From: Roseiarcus sp963741845
GTDB lineage: Bacteria > Pseudomonadota > Alphaproteobacteria > Rhizobiales > Beijerinckiaceae
Assembly (NCBI GenBank): GCA_963741845.1
Contig: CAVUJV010000033.1
Span: forward strand, 186,001-250,000
DNA length: 64,000 nucleotides
Reading direction: 5' to 3'
A program made the position numbers and the translations under genes. Shown in pieces: positions 27,237 through 36,561 of this stretch. Positions within the stretch are counted from its first letter, which is position 1, and each line of letters begins with the position of its first letter. The notes below the pieces were generated by a model. The model did not search any database. It was not told where the DNA came from and worked only from the letters and a program-made list of their open reading frames with translations.

Positions 27237-27986
27237 TCAACGGCTGGCCTTGAGCTTATGGGCGGCGAGCCGGTCGTAGATCGGCCGCCCCGCCGCGGCG
27301 AGACGCTTCGCCTTGTCGGGCAATCCGTCGATGCCGACCTCCGGCCTTGGCTCTGCGAATCGCGTCGAGCGCTCGACGGCTTCGTACCACGCCGGCGCCC
27401 AGACGCCATCGGTCGTCCGCCGTCCGGGCGCCCAGGCGAGCATGGCGGGATCGAAGGGGATCCCGCAGGCGGCGCAGAGCGCGGCGAGCGTTCCGGCGGG
27501 GTCCGCCAGCACGTCCTCGCTCTCGATCACCGGCGGCGCGCGCCCGAGCCGATCGGCGACCCGGTCGAAGAGCTGCGCCTGCGTCGGCAGACCGATCTCG
27601 TCGAGCGTGAAATCGTCCCGCTTGCGCGAATAGGAGGCGAGAACCGCCTCCGGCGCGCGGATGAGGAAGACGTTGACGAGCCCGTCCATCCAGTCCCGGC
27701 CGAATTCCGGCAGCATATGGTGGGTCATGTGCTTCTGGTACCAGACCGGCTTTCCGTCCGGCGCGGGGCCGACGAGCGCCGCGGCGACGTCGCGCCAGTT
27801 CGTCGGCTGGGAGGCGATCACCTCGTCGCGCATCGGGTGGATGAGACCGGTCCGGACCAGATAGGCGGCGTAGAAGGGCTCGTCCGTGACCGCGCAGTCG
27901 GCGCGCGAGCCGAAGGACCGCATCATCGCCGTCGAGATGTTGCGCGGCCCGGACCACATGGCGATGCGGACGGTGGAATCGCTCAC
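27237..27986 (-). CDS. sulfotransferase-like P-loop protein
   Basis: A 249-residue protein with an N-terminal P-loop-like motif MWSGPRNISTAMMRSFGSR, which corresponds to the 5'-PSB site of sulfotransferase-like proteins. A later FLIRAPEAVLASYSRKRDD resembles the 3'-PB segment. It starts at GTG 27986, overlapping the stop of the aminotransferase gene (GTGA), so the two are made together. The reaction is unknown. As I recall, in some plant aminotransferase-like proteins this domain is fused to a class IV aminotransferase, which supports a joint pathway. Confidence 0.75.
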   Translation of the reverse strand: MSDSTVRIAMWSGPRNISTAMMRSFGSRADCAVTDEPFYAAYLVRTGLIHPMRDEVIASQPTNWRDVAAALVGPAPDGKPVWYQKHMTHHMLPEFGRDWMDGLVNVFLIRAPEAVLASYSRKRDDFTLDEIGLPTQAQLFDRVADRLGRAPPVIESEDVLADPAGTLAALCAACGIPFDPAMLAWAPGRRTTDGVWAPAWYEAVERSTRFAEPRPEVGIDGLPDKAKRLAAAGRPIYDRLAAHKLKASR

Positions 27987-28942
27987 GCGCCGGGTCCTTC
28001 CGCCTCTTCGGCCTCGAGGGCCTTCACGGCGGCCCGGAGCCGCCGGGTGATCGGGCCGGACGCATCGGCAGGATCGCGCGGGCCCTCGCCGATCGGACGC
28101 CCGTCCACGCGAACGACGGGCGTGAGGCCCGCGAAGGTTCCGGTCGTGAAGGATTCGTCCGCCCCATAGACGTCGAAGAGCGAAAAGTCCTTCTCGAAGG
28201 CGGGGATGCCTTCGCGTTTCGCGGCGCGCAGAACCGCGTTCCGCGTGATGCCGCCGAGGCAATAGCCGCCGGCCGAGGTCCAGACCTCGCCCTTTCGCAC
28301 GATGAAGAAATGCGTCGAATTGCAGGTCGCGACAAAGCCGCGGTCGTCGAGCATCAGCCCTTCGTCGGCGCCGGCCTCCATCGCCTGGATGCAGGCGAGG
28401 ACGCAATTGAGCTTGGAATGCGAGTTGAGCTTCTGGTCCTGCTCGGCGGGGCCGGTGCGCCGCACATGCACGGTGAAAAGCGAAAGCCCGCGCGCGAACA
28501 TTTCCGGCCGGGGCTGCTTCCACTCCGGGATGATGACGATTGTGGCCGCGCCAATCGTGAGCCGCGGGTCCTGATAGGGCGAGCGTTTGACGCCGCGGGT
28601 CACCATCAGGCGGATGTGGACCCCGTCCGTCATATGATTGGCGTCGATGACCTCGAACAGCCGCGCCTTCAACGCCTCGCGGCTGAGGCCGATGTCGATT
28701 CTCAGCATCTTCGCGCCGTCCCAGAGCCGGTCGAAATGGCGTTCGAGAAAGGCGAGGCGGCCATCGACGAGCCGCAGCCCCTCCCACACGCCATCGCCCA
28801 GCACGAAGCCGGAATCGAAGACGGAGACCTTCGCCTCATCGCGGGGCGTCAGCGCGCCATTGACGCTGATGAGGACGGAATCGTTGCGCGGGTCGCCGAC
28901 ATAGTCCTGCGTTCCGGCGGAGAGTTGGGTTGGATCCGGCAT
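27983..28942 (-). CDS. class IV PLP aminotransferase (branched-chain/D-amino acid type)
   Basis: A 319-residue fold type IV PLP enzyme. The N-terminal GFVLGDGVWEGLRLVDGRLA, the catalytic lysine in NSHSKLNCVLACI, the motif GFVATCNSTHFFIV and the phosphate-binding GGITRNAVL are all present. The substrate class (branched-chain 2-oxo acids, D-alanine or aminodeoxychorismate) cannot be settled; the tail after residue 290 is acidic and not typical. It is co-translated with the sulfotransferase-like gene and divergent from ybhN. Confidence 0.85.
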   Translation of the reverse strand: MPDPTQLSAGTQDYVGDPRNDSVLISVNGALTPRDEAKVSVFDSGFVLGDGVWEGLRLVDGRLAFLERHFDRLWDGAKMLRIDIGLSREALKARLFEVIDANHMTDGVHIRLMVTRGVKRSPYQDPRLTIGAATIVIIPEWKQPRPEMFARGLSLFTVHVRRTGPAEQDQKLNSHSKLNCVLACIQAMEAGADEGLMLDDRGFVATCNSTHFFIVRKGEVWTSAGGYCLGGITRNAVLRAAKREGIPAFEKDFSLFDVYGADESFTTGTFAGLTPVVRVDGRPIGEGPRDPADASGPITRRLRAAVKALEAEEAEGPGA

Positions 28943-29112
28943 GACCTGTTCTGATGATTTGACGAAGGCTCACCATGGAGGCGTCCGCGGCCAGCGGCAA
29001 GGCCGTCCGCGCTCGGACCCACGGCGATTGCGCGCCTTGCGTTCGCCGCCTTAGTCGGGCAGGGAGCAGGGGTGAGCCCCCCTTTGCTGTCGACACCGGA
29101 CACGCCGGCCGC

Positions 29113-30075
29113 ATGAAGCGCGTTCAGGACATCGCATGGCCGATCATCGGCATCAGCGCGGTGGCCGTTTCGTCATGGCTTCTGTTCCGGGAACTGCATG
29201 GCCTGTCTCTCGAGGCCCTGGAGGAAGCGTTCGCCTCCATCTCGCCGACGTGCTGGCTGTTCGCGATCGGATCGACCCTGGTCGCCTATATCGCGCTCGC
29301 GATGTACGATCAGATCGCGTTGCTGCACCTTGGCCGCGCCATCAACTGGCGGTTCGTCGGGCTCACGTCCTTCACGACCTACGCGATCGCCCATAATATC
29401 GGCGCTTCCGTCCTCTCGGGGGCGGTGATCCGCTATCGCGCTTATTCCACCAAGGGCCTCACGGTCGGCGAGGTCGGGGTCCTCGTCGCCTTCTGCTCGT
29501 TCACGTTCGCGCTTGGCGTGACGACGGTCGGCGGCCTGCTGCTCCTGCTTCATCCCGAACTCGTCGGGCGCTTCGAGGGGGCGCCGGCCTGGGTCGGCCG
29601 CGCTGCGGGCGTGGCGCTGATCGCCACGCCTTCGCTTTATGTGATGGGCTCGCTCCTTCACTTTCGTCCGCTGAAAGTGGGCGGCTTCGAGATCATCTAT
29701 CCCCGGCCCCCCGTCGCCGCCCGCCAGCTGCTGGCGGGCCCGCTCGAACTCCTCGGCGCTGCCGGGATTATTTATTTCGCTCTGCCGGGCCCGGTTAATC
29801 CGGGCTTTGTGATCGTGCTTGGCGTCTTCCTCGCCTCATTCACCCTGGCGCTCGTGAGCCACGCGCCGGGCGGCCTCGGCGTGCTGGAAATCGCCTTCCT
29901 CGAAGGCATGCCGGACGCGCCGCAGGCCAATGTCGTCGCGGCGCTCCTCGTCTTCCGCCTGCTTTACCTGATCCTTCCCCTCATCTTCGCCCTCGGGGTG
30001 GTGCTTGTCTTCGAGCGCAGTCATTGGCGGGGCCTCAATCCCCTCGGAGGAACGCATGTCGTTGATCACGATTGA
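29113..30075 (+). CDS. YbhN/UPF0104 lysylphosphatidylglycerol synthetase-like membrane protein
   Basis: A 320-residue membrane protein with about eight helices, matching the membrane domain family of MprF without its catalytic C-terminal part. Motifs include FTTYAIAHNIGASVLSGAVI, RYRAYSTKGL and SHAPGGLGVLEIAFLEGMP. ATG 29113 starts directly with KRVQDIAWP. YbhN-type proteins are thought to move or flip lipids, but their substrate is unproven. It overlaps pncA by 20 bases. Confidence 0.85.
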   Translation: MKRVQDIAWPIIGISAVAVSSWLLFRELHGLSLEALEEAFASISPTCWLFAIGSTLVAYIALAMYDQIALLHLGRAINWRFVGLTSFTTYAIAHNIGASVLSGAVIRYRAYSTKGLTVGEVGVLVAFCSFTFALGVTTVGGLLLLLHPELVGRFEGAPAWVGRAAGVALIATPSLYVMGSLLHFRPLKVGGFEIIYPRPPVAARQLLAGPLELLGAAGIIYFALPGPVNPGFVIVLGVFLASFTLALVSHAPGGLGVLEIAFLEGMPDAPQANVVAALLVFRLLYLILPLIFALGVVLVFERSHWRGLNPLGGTHVVDHD

Positions 30076-30697
30076 CGATCATTCGGACGTCCTGCTCGTC
30101 ATCGACCTCCAGCCCGACTTCATGCCCGGCGGCGCCCTGGCGGTCAGCGAGGGGGACAGGATCGTCCCGCTCGTCAACACGCTTGTCGCGCGGTTCGCGC
30201 AGGTCGTCGTGACCCAGGACTGGCACCCGCCGGGTCATGCGTCCTTCGCGTCGAGCCACGCAGGCGCGAAACCCTTCGAGACGAAGCGACTGCACTATGG
30301 GGACCAGACCCTCTGGCCAAACCATTGCGTGCAGGGCACGGCCGGCGCGGCCCTGCATCCGGACCTCGCGGTCAACTCCGCCTTCCTCGTCATCCGCAAG
30401 GGGATGCACGAGGGCGTCAATTCCTATTCCGCTTTCGTCGAGGCGGACGGCAAGACGACGACGGGGCTCGGCGCGCTTCTCAAGGCGCGCGGCGTGAAGC
30501 GGGTGTTCGTCTGCGGCCTCGCCACGGACTATTGCGTCGCCTTCTCGGCGCTCGACGCGGCCGCGGCCGGGTTCGAGACTTTCGTGATCGAGGACGCCTG
30601 CCGCGCCATCGACGCCAGCGGTTCGCTCGACGCCGCGTGGGCGCGCATGAAGGCGGCCGGCGTGCGGCGAATCCCGTCGTCCGACATTCTCGGCTGA
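30056..30697 (+). CDS. pncA: nicotinamidase PncA
   Basis: Cytoplasmic enzyme that deamidates nicotinamide to nicotinate in the NAD salvage pathway. It has 213 residues. The triad is visible: Asp in LLVIDLQPDFMPGGAL, Lys in LVIRKGMHEGVNSYSAF, and Cys in CGLATDYCVAFSALDA. The metal-binding DWHPPGHASFASSH is also intact. The start ATG 30056 has CGGAGG upstream and lies inside the end of ybhN, so the two are probably translationally coupled. Confidence 0.95.
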   Translation: MSLITIDDHSDVLLVIDLQPDFMPGGALAVSEGDRIVPLVNTLVARFAQVVVTQDWHPPGHASFASSHAGAKPFETKRLHYGDQTLWPNHCVQGTAGAALHPDLAVNSAFLVIRKGMHEGVNSYSAFVEADGKTTTGLGALLKARGVKRVFVCGLATDYCVAFSALDAAAAGFETFVIEDACRAIDASGSLDAAWARMKAAGVRRIPSSDILG

Positions 30698-30814
30698 GTC
30701 GGCTCGCGGCCGCAAAGTCGCGAGACTTAACCCTCAGTTAACCCGGAGTGACGCAATTGATCGTCGTCGGGCCGCGCGCGCCCAAACCTCCTTAATCCCG
30801 ATGGCCGACGGCGG

Positions 30815-31507
30815 ATGATCACCCTCTACCATCATTCCTTTTGTCCGCATTCCCGCTTCGTGCGCCTCGTTCTCGCGGAAATGGGGATCGAGCCGCGGCT
30901 GGTCGAGGAGCGCGCGTGGGAGCGCCGGCGGGAATTCCTGATGCTGGCGGCGGAGGGCGCGACGCCCGTCCTGCTCGATGACCAGAGCGCGGTGCTGCCC
31001 GGCGCCGAGGTGATTGCGGAATATCTCGACGAGACGCGCGGCCTCGCGCTTGGCGCGCGCCGGTTGCTGCCGGAAGACCCGGCCGGGCGGGCCGAGGCGC
31101 GCCGCCTCGTCAACTGGTTCAATGTGAAATTCTTCAACGAGGCGAGCCATTGGCTCGTCCGCGAGAAGATCTACAAGCGCTTCATGAAATCAGAGCAAGG
31201 CGGGGGCGCGCCGGATATGGACGCCGTGCGCGCCGCGCGCTCCAATCTGCGCTATCATGTTCGCTATATTGGTCACCTGATCGGCACGCGGAACTGGCTC
31301 GCCGGCGACCGTCTGACCTACGCGGACCTCGCGGCGGCGGCGCATCTGTCCTGCCTCGACTATCTGGGCGACGTGCAGTGGAACGAGAACGAGACGGCCA
31401 GAATCTGGTACGCCCGGGTGAAGTCGCGCCCGTCCTTCCGGCCGCTGCTCGCCGAACGGCTGCCGGGAACGGCGCCGAGCGCGACCTACGCCGATCTCGA
31501 CTTCTAG
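30815..31507 (+). CDS. fzlA: FzlA-like glutathione S-transferase fold protein
   Basis: A 230-residue GST-fold protein. YHHSFCPHSRFVRLVLAEMG, the pairs ERAWERRREFL and NWLAGDRLTYADLAAAAHLS, and the tail LDYLGDVQWNENE match FzlA (FtsZ-localised protein A) of Caulobacter and its relatives. FzlA binds FtsZ and is needed for constriction and active septal wall synthesis. Glutathione transferase activity need not be present. The family call rests on overall pattern memory, not alignment. Confidence 0.78.
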   Translation: MITLYHHSFCPHSRFVRLVLAEMGIEPRLVEERAWERRREFLMLAAEGATPVLLDDQSAVLPGAEVIAEYLDETRGLALGARRLLPEDPAGRAEARRLVNWFNVKFFNEASHWLVREKIYKRFMKSEQGGGAPDMDAVRAARSNLRYHVRYIGHLIGTRNWLAGDRLTYADLAAAAHLSCLDYLGDVQWNENETARIWYARVKSRPSFRPLLAERLPGTAPSATYADLDF

Positions 31508-32632
31508 AGGCGCTCAGCGGCAAGGCCCGCGCGCTCGGCTTCGACCTCTGCCGGATCACCTCCGCCGACCCGCCCGCCGATGCGCGGGCGCGCCTCTCCG
31601 CCTGGCTCGCGAGCGGCGCGCAGGGCGACATGGACTGGATGGCGGAGACCTTCGAACGCCGGATCGACCCTCGCGCGCTCATGCCGGGCGCGCGAAGCCT
31701 CGTGATGCTGGGCTTCAACTACGGGCCGGCCGGCGATCCGCTGGCCGCGCTCAAGCGGCCGGACGCGGGCGCGATTTCGGTTTACGCCCGCCATCGCGAC
31801 TACCATGACGTGCTCAAGGGCCGGCTGAAGGAACTGGCCGGTTTCCTTGTCGCCGCAGCGAGGCCGGACTGCCGCGGACGTCAAAGTGTTCGTGGACACG
31901 GCGCCCCTGATGGAAAAGCCGCTCGCGGCGCGCGCGGGCGTCGGCTGGCAGGGCAAGCACACCAATCTCGTCTCGCGGGCGTTCGGTTCGTGGCTGTTTC
32001 TGGGAGCGATCCTGACCGATCTCGATCTTCCTCGCGACGAGCCGGAAGCGGACCATTGCGGGACATGCCGCGCCTGCCTCGACGCCTGCCCGACGGACGC
32101 GTTCCCCGCGCCCTACAGGCTCGACGCGCGGCGGTGCATTTCTTACCTCACGATCGAGCACAAGGGCCCGATCCCGCGCGATCTCAGGCCGCTCATCGGC
32201 AACCGCATCTACGGTTGCGACGACTGCCTCGCGGTCTGCCCCTGGAACAAGTTCGCGGAGGCCGGCCGCGAGGCGAAGCTTGCCGCCCGCGCGGACCTTG
32301 AGGAACCCGCGCTCGCCGATCTCGCCGAGCTGGACGACGCCGGATTCCGCAAGATGTTCGCGGGCTCTCCGATCAAGAGGATCGGCCGCTCCCGTTTCCT
32401 GCGCAACGTCATGATCGCGGTCGGGAACGCCCGGCGCCCATCGCTCGCGGAGGTCGCGCAAGCGCGTCTCGACGACGAATCCGCGCTTGTGCGTGGCGCC
32501 GCGATCTGGGCGTTGGCCCGACTCGCTCCGCGGGATTTGCTTGTCGCGCTCGCAAGAGAGCGGATGGACAGCGAACACGACGCCGAAGCGGCTGACGAAT
32601 GGGCCAGCGCTCTCGGGACGCGTTACGACTGA
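31507..32632 (+). CDS. queG: epoxyqueuosine reductase QueG, frameshifted, start unclear
   Basis: Cobalamin and iron-sulfur enzyme that makes queuosine in tRNA. The N-terminal part ALGFDLCRI and RIDPRALMPGARSLVMLGFN and the C-terminal part with two ferredoxin-like clusters, CGTCRACLDACPTDAF and CDDCLAVCPWNKF, are present. A single extra base near 31872, between AARPDC and ADVKVFVDTAPLMEKPLA, splits the frame. No ATG, GTG or TTG is seen near the expected start just after the fzlA stop, so the 5' end may hide one more indel. An extra C-terminal HEAT-like part (VAQARLDDESALVRGAAIW) is normal for QueG. Confidence 0.88.
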
Positions 32633-32656
32633 CCGCCCGCCCTCGCTGGCGGGCGG
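32633..32656. terminator. GC-rich stem-loop between convergent queG and a DUF465 gene
   Basis: CCGCCCGCC (32633-32641), loop CTCGCT, GGCGGGCGG (32648-32656): a perfect 9-bp stem between the end of queG and the end of the convergent small gene. No U-run follows on either strand, so it may act as a weak or bidirectional terminator, or only as an RNA stabiliser. Confidence 0.45.
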
Positions 32657-32660
32657 AGAC

Positions 32661-32852
32661 TTAGTGCCTGGTCAGGGCCGGCTCGGCGTGAGCCTTGAGG
32701 CGCTCGATCTCGTCCTTGATGTGAAGTTTTTTGCGCTTGAGTTCGTGGATCTTGATGTCGTCTGCCGCGGGGTGGTTCTCTTCGGCAAGTATCGCTTCTT
32801 CAATCGCCTGATGACGGCGCACCAGTTCGCTGAGATGCGAATCGATCGACAT
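32661..32852 (-). CDS. YdcH/DUF465 family small protein
   Basis: A 63-residue charged helical protein starting MSIDSHLSELVRRHQAIEE at ATG 32852. DUF465 members share the pattern of two helices with the motif HELKRKKLHIKDEIERL. Their function is unknown. A second DUF465 gene follows at 33109 on the other strand. Confidence 0.82.
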   Translation of the reverse strand: MSIDSHLSELVRRHQAIEEAILAEENHPAADDIKIHELKRKKLHIKDEIERLKAHAEPALTRH

Positions 32853-33108
32853 GGGGCTTGCTCCTATGGAAGCTTCAGCGACGAAATTGTGACACAACGC
32901 GCGGCCCTTGCAAGCGGCAAATTGGCGTCAAAATTGGTGCGCGGGTGTGAACAGCGATGCCGCGCGGAAGGCCAGAATCCGGTTGTGATGCAAGCGTTTT
33001 TCGGTTTCTCAAGCCTTGCGCGCCCCGCCGGGCGCGCTCATAGTTCCCATCATGCTCGCTGTGGCCATTTGACGCGCCGCAAGCGAGCCTGAGATTGCGG
33101 TCCGCGGC

Positions 33109-33330
33109 ATGATTGGCAAGGAGCTCACCCCCGAGGAGCGTGCAGCGCTCCAGGCCCAGATCGAGCGGTTAAGGGAGGAGCATCGCGACCTGGACGACGC
33201 CATCGAAGCCCTGCGCGACGCAGGGCAGGCGGATCAGCTCCAGTTGCAGCGCCTCAAGAAGCGCAAACTTGTCCTGCGCGACAAGCTGACCCTGCTCGAG
33301 GACCAGCTCACACCCGACATCATAGCCTGA
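33109..33330 (+). CDS. YdcH/DUF465 family small protein
   Basis: A 73-residue charged helical protein, starting MIGKELTPEERAALQAQIE. The C-terminal RLKKRKLVLRDKLTLLE is the DUF465 motif. It shares the family pattern with the gene at 32661 but is clearly divergent. It lies 14 bp upstream of the ChaB-like gene and is probably co-transcribed with it. Confidence 0.8.
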   Translation: MIGKELTPEERAALQAQIERLREEHRDLDDAIEALRDAGQADQLQLQRLKKRKLVLRDKLTLLEDQLTPDIIA

Positions 33331-33344
33331 CTCGGGAGACGCTC

Positions 33345-33554
33345 ATGCCTTATCGGGTCAACGCCGATCTGCCGCCTTCGATCCGCGATCATCTGCCGCC
33401 CCATGCTCAGGACATTTTCCGCGAGGCCTTCAACCACGCCTTTGCGGCGCATGCGAACGATCCGCGCCAGGAGGAAGCGGCCTTCCGGATCGCCTGGGCG
33501 GCGGTCAAGCGGTCCTACGAGAAGATTGGCGACGAATGGGTCGAGAAAGGGTAG
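33345..33554 (+). CDS. chaB: ChaB family small protein
   Basis: A 69-residue protein matching ChaB: DLPPSIRDHLPPHAQDIFRE, then EAFNHAF, and AAFRIAWAAVKRSYEKIG. ChaB was named as a possible regulator of the ChaA cation antiporter, but its role is uncertain. No chaA is present nearby. Confidence 0.85.
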   Translation: MPYRVNADLPPSIRDHLPPHAQDIFREAFNHAFAAHANDPRQEEAAFRIAWAAVKRSYEKIGDEWVEKG

Positions 33555-33795
33555 GGCCGGACAATCTATTCTTTAATGAATTATTTCAGCAACGTACCGG
33601 ATATTTTGCATAATTCGCATGAGGGAGCCTGCGCCATTCCGCGAGAGGGTCGTCGGTCGCCGACGATCCGGCGATGGGGATCCATTGTGCGCAACTCCGC
33701 TTCTTGCGCCGCCTTCGCTTGCGCCGCCAAGACCCTTCCTTTAATCGCGGATTTATGGAGCGCGCTTCGGATTCTACCCCCGAGAGGACGCGGCA

Positions 33796-34301
33796 ATGAG
33801 CGGCGACAGAGCCTGTCGCCGTCATCATGGGCAGCCAGTCCGACTGGGCGACGATGCGCAGCGCGGCTCGCACGCTGGACGAGTTCGGCGTCCGCTATGA
33901 CGCGCTGATCGTCTCGGCTCACCGGACGCCCGACCGCCTTGTCGCCTTCGCGAAAGGCGCGAAGGCGCGGGGCTACAAAGTGATCATCGCCGGCGCCGGG
34001 GGCGCCGCGCATCTGCCGGGCATGACGGCCGCCTTCACGACGCTGCCGGTGCTTGGCGTTCCCGTCTCGTCGCGGGCGCTCTCGGGCCAGGACAGCCTGC
34101 TTTCCATCGTCCAGATGCCGGCCGGCGTTCCCGTCGGCACGCTGGCGATCGGGGAAGCGGGCGCGGTCAATGCCGCGCTGCTCGCCTGCTCGATCCTCGC
34201 GCTTTCAGATCCTGCGCTCGCCGGCCGCCTTGAAGGCCTGGCGGGCGGAGCGGACGGCCTCCGTCGCCGAGCGGCCGGAAGAGGGGGGCGACGCGTTATG
34301 A
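33796..34301 (+). CDS. purE: 5-(carboxyamino)imidazole ribonucleotide mutase PurE, two frameshifts
   Basis: Purine biosynthesis enzyme that rearranges N5-CAIR to CAIR. The start MSGD at 33796 is out of frame with the first conserved motif; one extra base near 33807 joins it to EPVAVIMGSQSDWATM. The active-site motif VSAHRTPDRL and GAGGAAHLPGM are intact. Near 34238 one extra G shifts the frame. Read in the corrected frame the end is LEAWRAERTASVAERPEEGG and TGA at 34299-34301. Uncorrected reading gives a false fusion to PurK. The stop overlaps the purK start, the normal arrangement. Confidence 0.92.
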
Positions 34302-35392
34302 TCCTGAGCCCCGGCGCGACCATCGGAATTCTGGGCGCTGGCCAGCTCGGCCGGATGCTCGCCATCGCCGCGCTGAAGATCGGATTGCGCACCCATATCT
34401 TTGCCCCCGACGCCGACGCGCCCGCCTATGACGCGGCGGCCGGGCGGACCACTGCGGGCTACGACGACGAGGAGGCGCTCGCGCATTTTGCCAAGTCGGC
34501 CGACGTCGTCACCTACGAATTCGAGAACGTGCCGGTTCAGACGGCGGAATTTCTGGAGCGCCGCGTTCCGTTGCGGCCCGGCGCGCGGGCGCTCGCGGTG
34601 ACGCAGGATCGACTCGCCGAAAAATCCTTCCTGCGCGATCTCGGCCTGAAGACCGCGCCCTTCGTCGGCGTGGAGGACGCAGGCGCGCTCGCCCGCGCCG
34701 TCGCCGAGCTTGGGCGGCCCTCGATCCTCAAGACGCGCCGCTTCGGCTATGACGGAAAGGGCCAGTCGCTCATCCGCGAGGGCTCGAATGTCGCCGCGGT
34801 CCATCGGGCGCTCGGCGGCGCGCCGATGATTCTGGAGGGGTTTGTCGCTTTCGAGCGTGAGGTTTCGGTCATCGCCGCGCGTAGTCTGGAAGGCGAGATC
34901 GTCGCCTTCGATCTCAGCGAAAACGAGCACGAACACCACATCCTCGCCCGCACCCGCGCTCCGGCGCGGATCGCGCGCGAGACGGCCGAGGAGGCCAAAC
35001 GCATGGCGGCGCGAATCCTCGACGCGCTGGACTATGTCGGCGTGCTCGGCGTCGAACTGTTCGTGACGCGGGACCGGAACGGCGTAGAGGGGCTCGTGGT
35101 CAACGAGATCGCGCCGCGCGTCCACAATTCCGGCCACTGGACGCTCGAGGGCGCCCAGACCTCGCAGTTCGAGCAGCACATCCGCGCGATCGCGGGCTGG
35201 CCGCTCGGCTCGACGACCCGGCGCGGGCGGTCCGAGATGCACAATCTCATCGGCGAGGACGCCGAGGAATGGCGCGACATCCTCGCCCAGCCGGACCTCT
35301 CCCTGCATCTTTACGGCAAGCTCGAAATCCGCCCCGACCGCAAGATGGGCCATGTCACGCGGGTCTTCCCGGAGGCGCCGGGGGAGGAGTAA
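34298..35392 (+). CDS. purK: 5-(carboxyamino)imidazole ribonucleotide synthase PurK
   Basis: ATP-grasp enzyme that makes N5-CAIR from AIR, bicarbonate and ATP. A length of 364 residues is normal. GATIGILGAGQLGRMLAIAA is the N-terminal motif, KTRRFGYDGKGQSLI lies in the ATP-grasp lid and EIAPRVHNSGHWTLEGAQTS near the active site. The ATG at 34298 overlaps the purE stop (ATGA). It supplies the substrate for PurE. Confidence 0.95.
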   Translation: MILSPGATIGILGAGQLGRMLAIAALKIGLRTHIFAPDADAPAYDAAAGRTTAGYDDEEALAHFAKSADVVTYEFENVPVQTAEFLERRVPLRPGARALAVTQDRLAEKSFLRDLGLKTAPFVGVEDAGALARAVAELGRPSILKTRRFGYDGKGQSLIREGSNVAAVHRALGGAPMILEGFVAFEREVSVIAARSLEGEIVAFDLSENEHEHHILARTRAPARIARETAEEAKRMAARILDALDYVGVLGVELFVTRDRNGVEGLVVNEIAPRVHNSGHWTLEGAQTSQFEQHIRAIAGWPLGSTTRRGRSEMHNLIGEDAEEWRDILAQPDLSLHLYGKLEIRPDRKMGHVTRVFPEAPGEE

Positions 35393-35422
35393 GGACCAGC
35401 CCCGCGCCGCGCGTTTCGCGCC

Positions 35423-35452
35423 TTGACAGGCCTCGCGCCTGCTCTCTATACC
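35423..35452 (+). promoter_or_regulatory. sigma-70-type promoter of the tRNA gene
   Basis: TTGACA at 35423-35428 and TATACC at 35447-35452 with an 18-base spacer, 42 bases before the tRNA. The minus-35 match is perfect. A position right after purK supports a separate tRNA transcript. Confidence 0.7.
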
Positions 35453-35494
35453 GCCCGCTCGCTTGAAGGCTTGCGGTTTCGCAAGGCCTCGTGC

Positions 35495-35571
35495 GGCGGG
35501 ATAGCTCAGTCGGTTAGAGCGGCGGAATCATAATCCGTAGGTCCCCGGTTCGAGTCCGGGTCCCGCTACCA
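35495..35571 (+). tRNA. tRNA-Met (anticodon CAT, elongator type)
   Basis: A 77-base cloverleaf with encoded CCA. The acceptor arm is GGCGGGA paired with TCCCGCT (G-T at the end). AGCTC-loop-GAGC is the D arm, GCGGA-ATCATAA-TCCGT the anticodon arm with CAT in the loop, and CCCGG-TTCGAGT-CCGGG the T arm. The G1 with a 7-bp stem and the T arm fit an elongator methionine tRNA. Lysidine-modified tRNA-Ile has the same CAT anticodon, and a sequence profile would be needed to exclude it fully. Confidence 0.88.
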
Positions 35572-35836
35572 AGCTCCCAGCAAGATCAACGGCTTTGCTT
35601 GTCTTGCTCAAGGTCCGGGTCAGACTTGTGCGACTGGACCGCGTCGCTCAGGCGCGCGGGCGCAGCCAAGACCTGACAGTCGTATGCAAGCCGCCAGGCG
35701 CTGACGCGTTCGAGAAGGCGGCTGCATTCAGGCGCCCTGCGATCTTTTCATGCGCCAACGCTCATAACCCCTCCCGGTTCGCGGGATGGGGTTTCTGACT
35801 TCGGCTTGCGTCCGGTGAATTCGAACTTGACGCTTC

Positions 35837-36106
35837 TTAATGCACCCGTTGCTCGCTGGTGAATCGAGCCGCCGACACGTCGGAGACAAGGCTCCGGTCG
35901 ACGTCCTTGAGTGCAGCGGCGATCATTTCGGGAGTCTCGATGACATCGATCTCGTCGACCGCCTCGTCGTCGCCTCGTAGCCAGATCTTCGTTCCGCCCA
36001 TGAAGGCAACGTAGCCTTGGGTCAAGGCGAAGTTTAGCGGCAGGGGAGCGCGATCACGCATCCTGTGACACACGACCCAAGCCTCGGTCGGCCGTAACAC
36101 TCTCAA
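35837..36106 (-). CDS. possible small protein of unknown function
   Basis: An 89-residue reading frame with a TTG first codon; an internal GTG or ATG may be the true start. The middle (ALTQGYVAFMGGTKIWLRGD) then acidic DEAVDEIDVIETPEMIAAAL looks protein-like, and codon choice is not out of line. No family is recognised. It lies alone downstream of the tRNA. Confidence 0.4.
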   Translation of the reverse strand: MRVLRPTEAWVVCHRMRDRAPLPLNFALTQGYVAFMGGTKIWLRGDDEAVDEIDVIETPEMIAAALKDVDRSLVSDVSAARFTSEQRVH

Positions 36107-36561
36107 AATTTAGCCCCCCGAATATTCGCCAACAAACCGCAAATCCGCACCGACAATTCCGCCACGGATGCCCCGCGGGTGTCGATGAAATGTTTTTTTA
36201 TATCTCCGCACATGAGCAGAACATGAACGGGCGCGGAATCATAGCCCCTTGATCGGCTCCGAAGCGCTGAGCGGACGCGCGGCCGACGCAACTCAGTCCG
36301 ACGCACGGGGCCCTTTTTGAGAGCAAGCCGTCCCTGCCGAGCATGGGCGGGGAGCGCCAGCGCTAACGCTCATTCAATTCGGTAAAATGATGAACAAATC
36401 AGATAACAAACGTATAATTGACGGCAAATCGCAAAATGGGGCCGCGAACCGGAGCCTCCGAAAGCCGGAGTCGCACCTTGGCTCGCGGGAGGGCGGAACC
36501 GTGCTGCCGCCCGGCCTTGTGAACGGGCGGCGCGATCGAACGCGCGGAGCGATCGCAGGCC
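36107..36561. other. gap without a supported gene
   Basis: Short frames only. The piece 36370-36440 is AT-rich (AAATGATGAACAAATCAGATA) and resembles neither neighbour. No repeat, RNA gene or promoter could be named. Confidence 0.4.

Noticed and set aside
27237..28787. A 516-residue frame including the sulfotransferase-like gene
   Set aside because: The front half is shadow of the aminotransferase; the real start is GTG 27986.
33827..35392. PurE-PurK fusion protein
   Set aside because: The joined frame depends on one extra G near 34238. The corrected frame gives a normal PurE end and a TGA that overlaps the PurK ATG.
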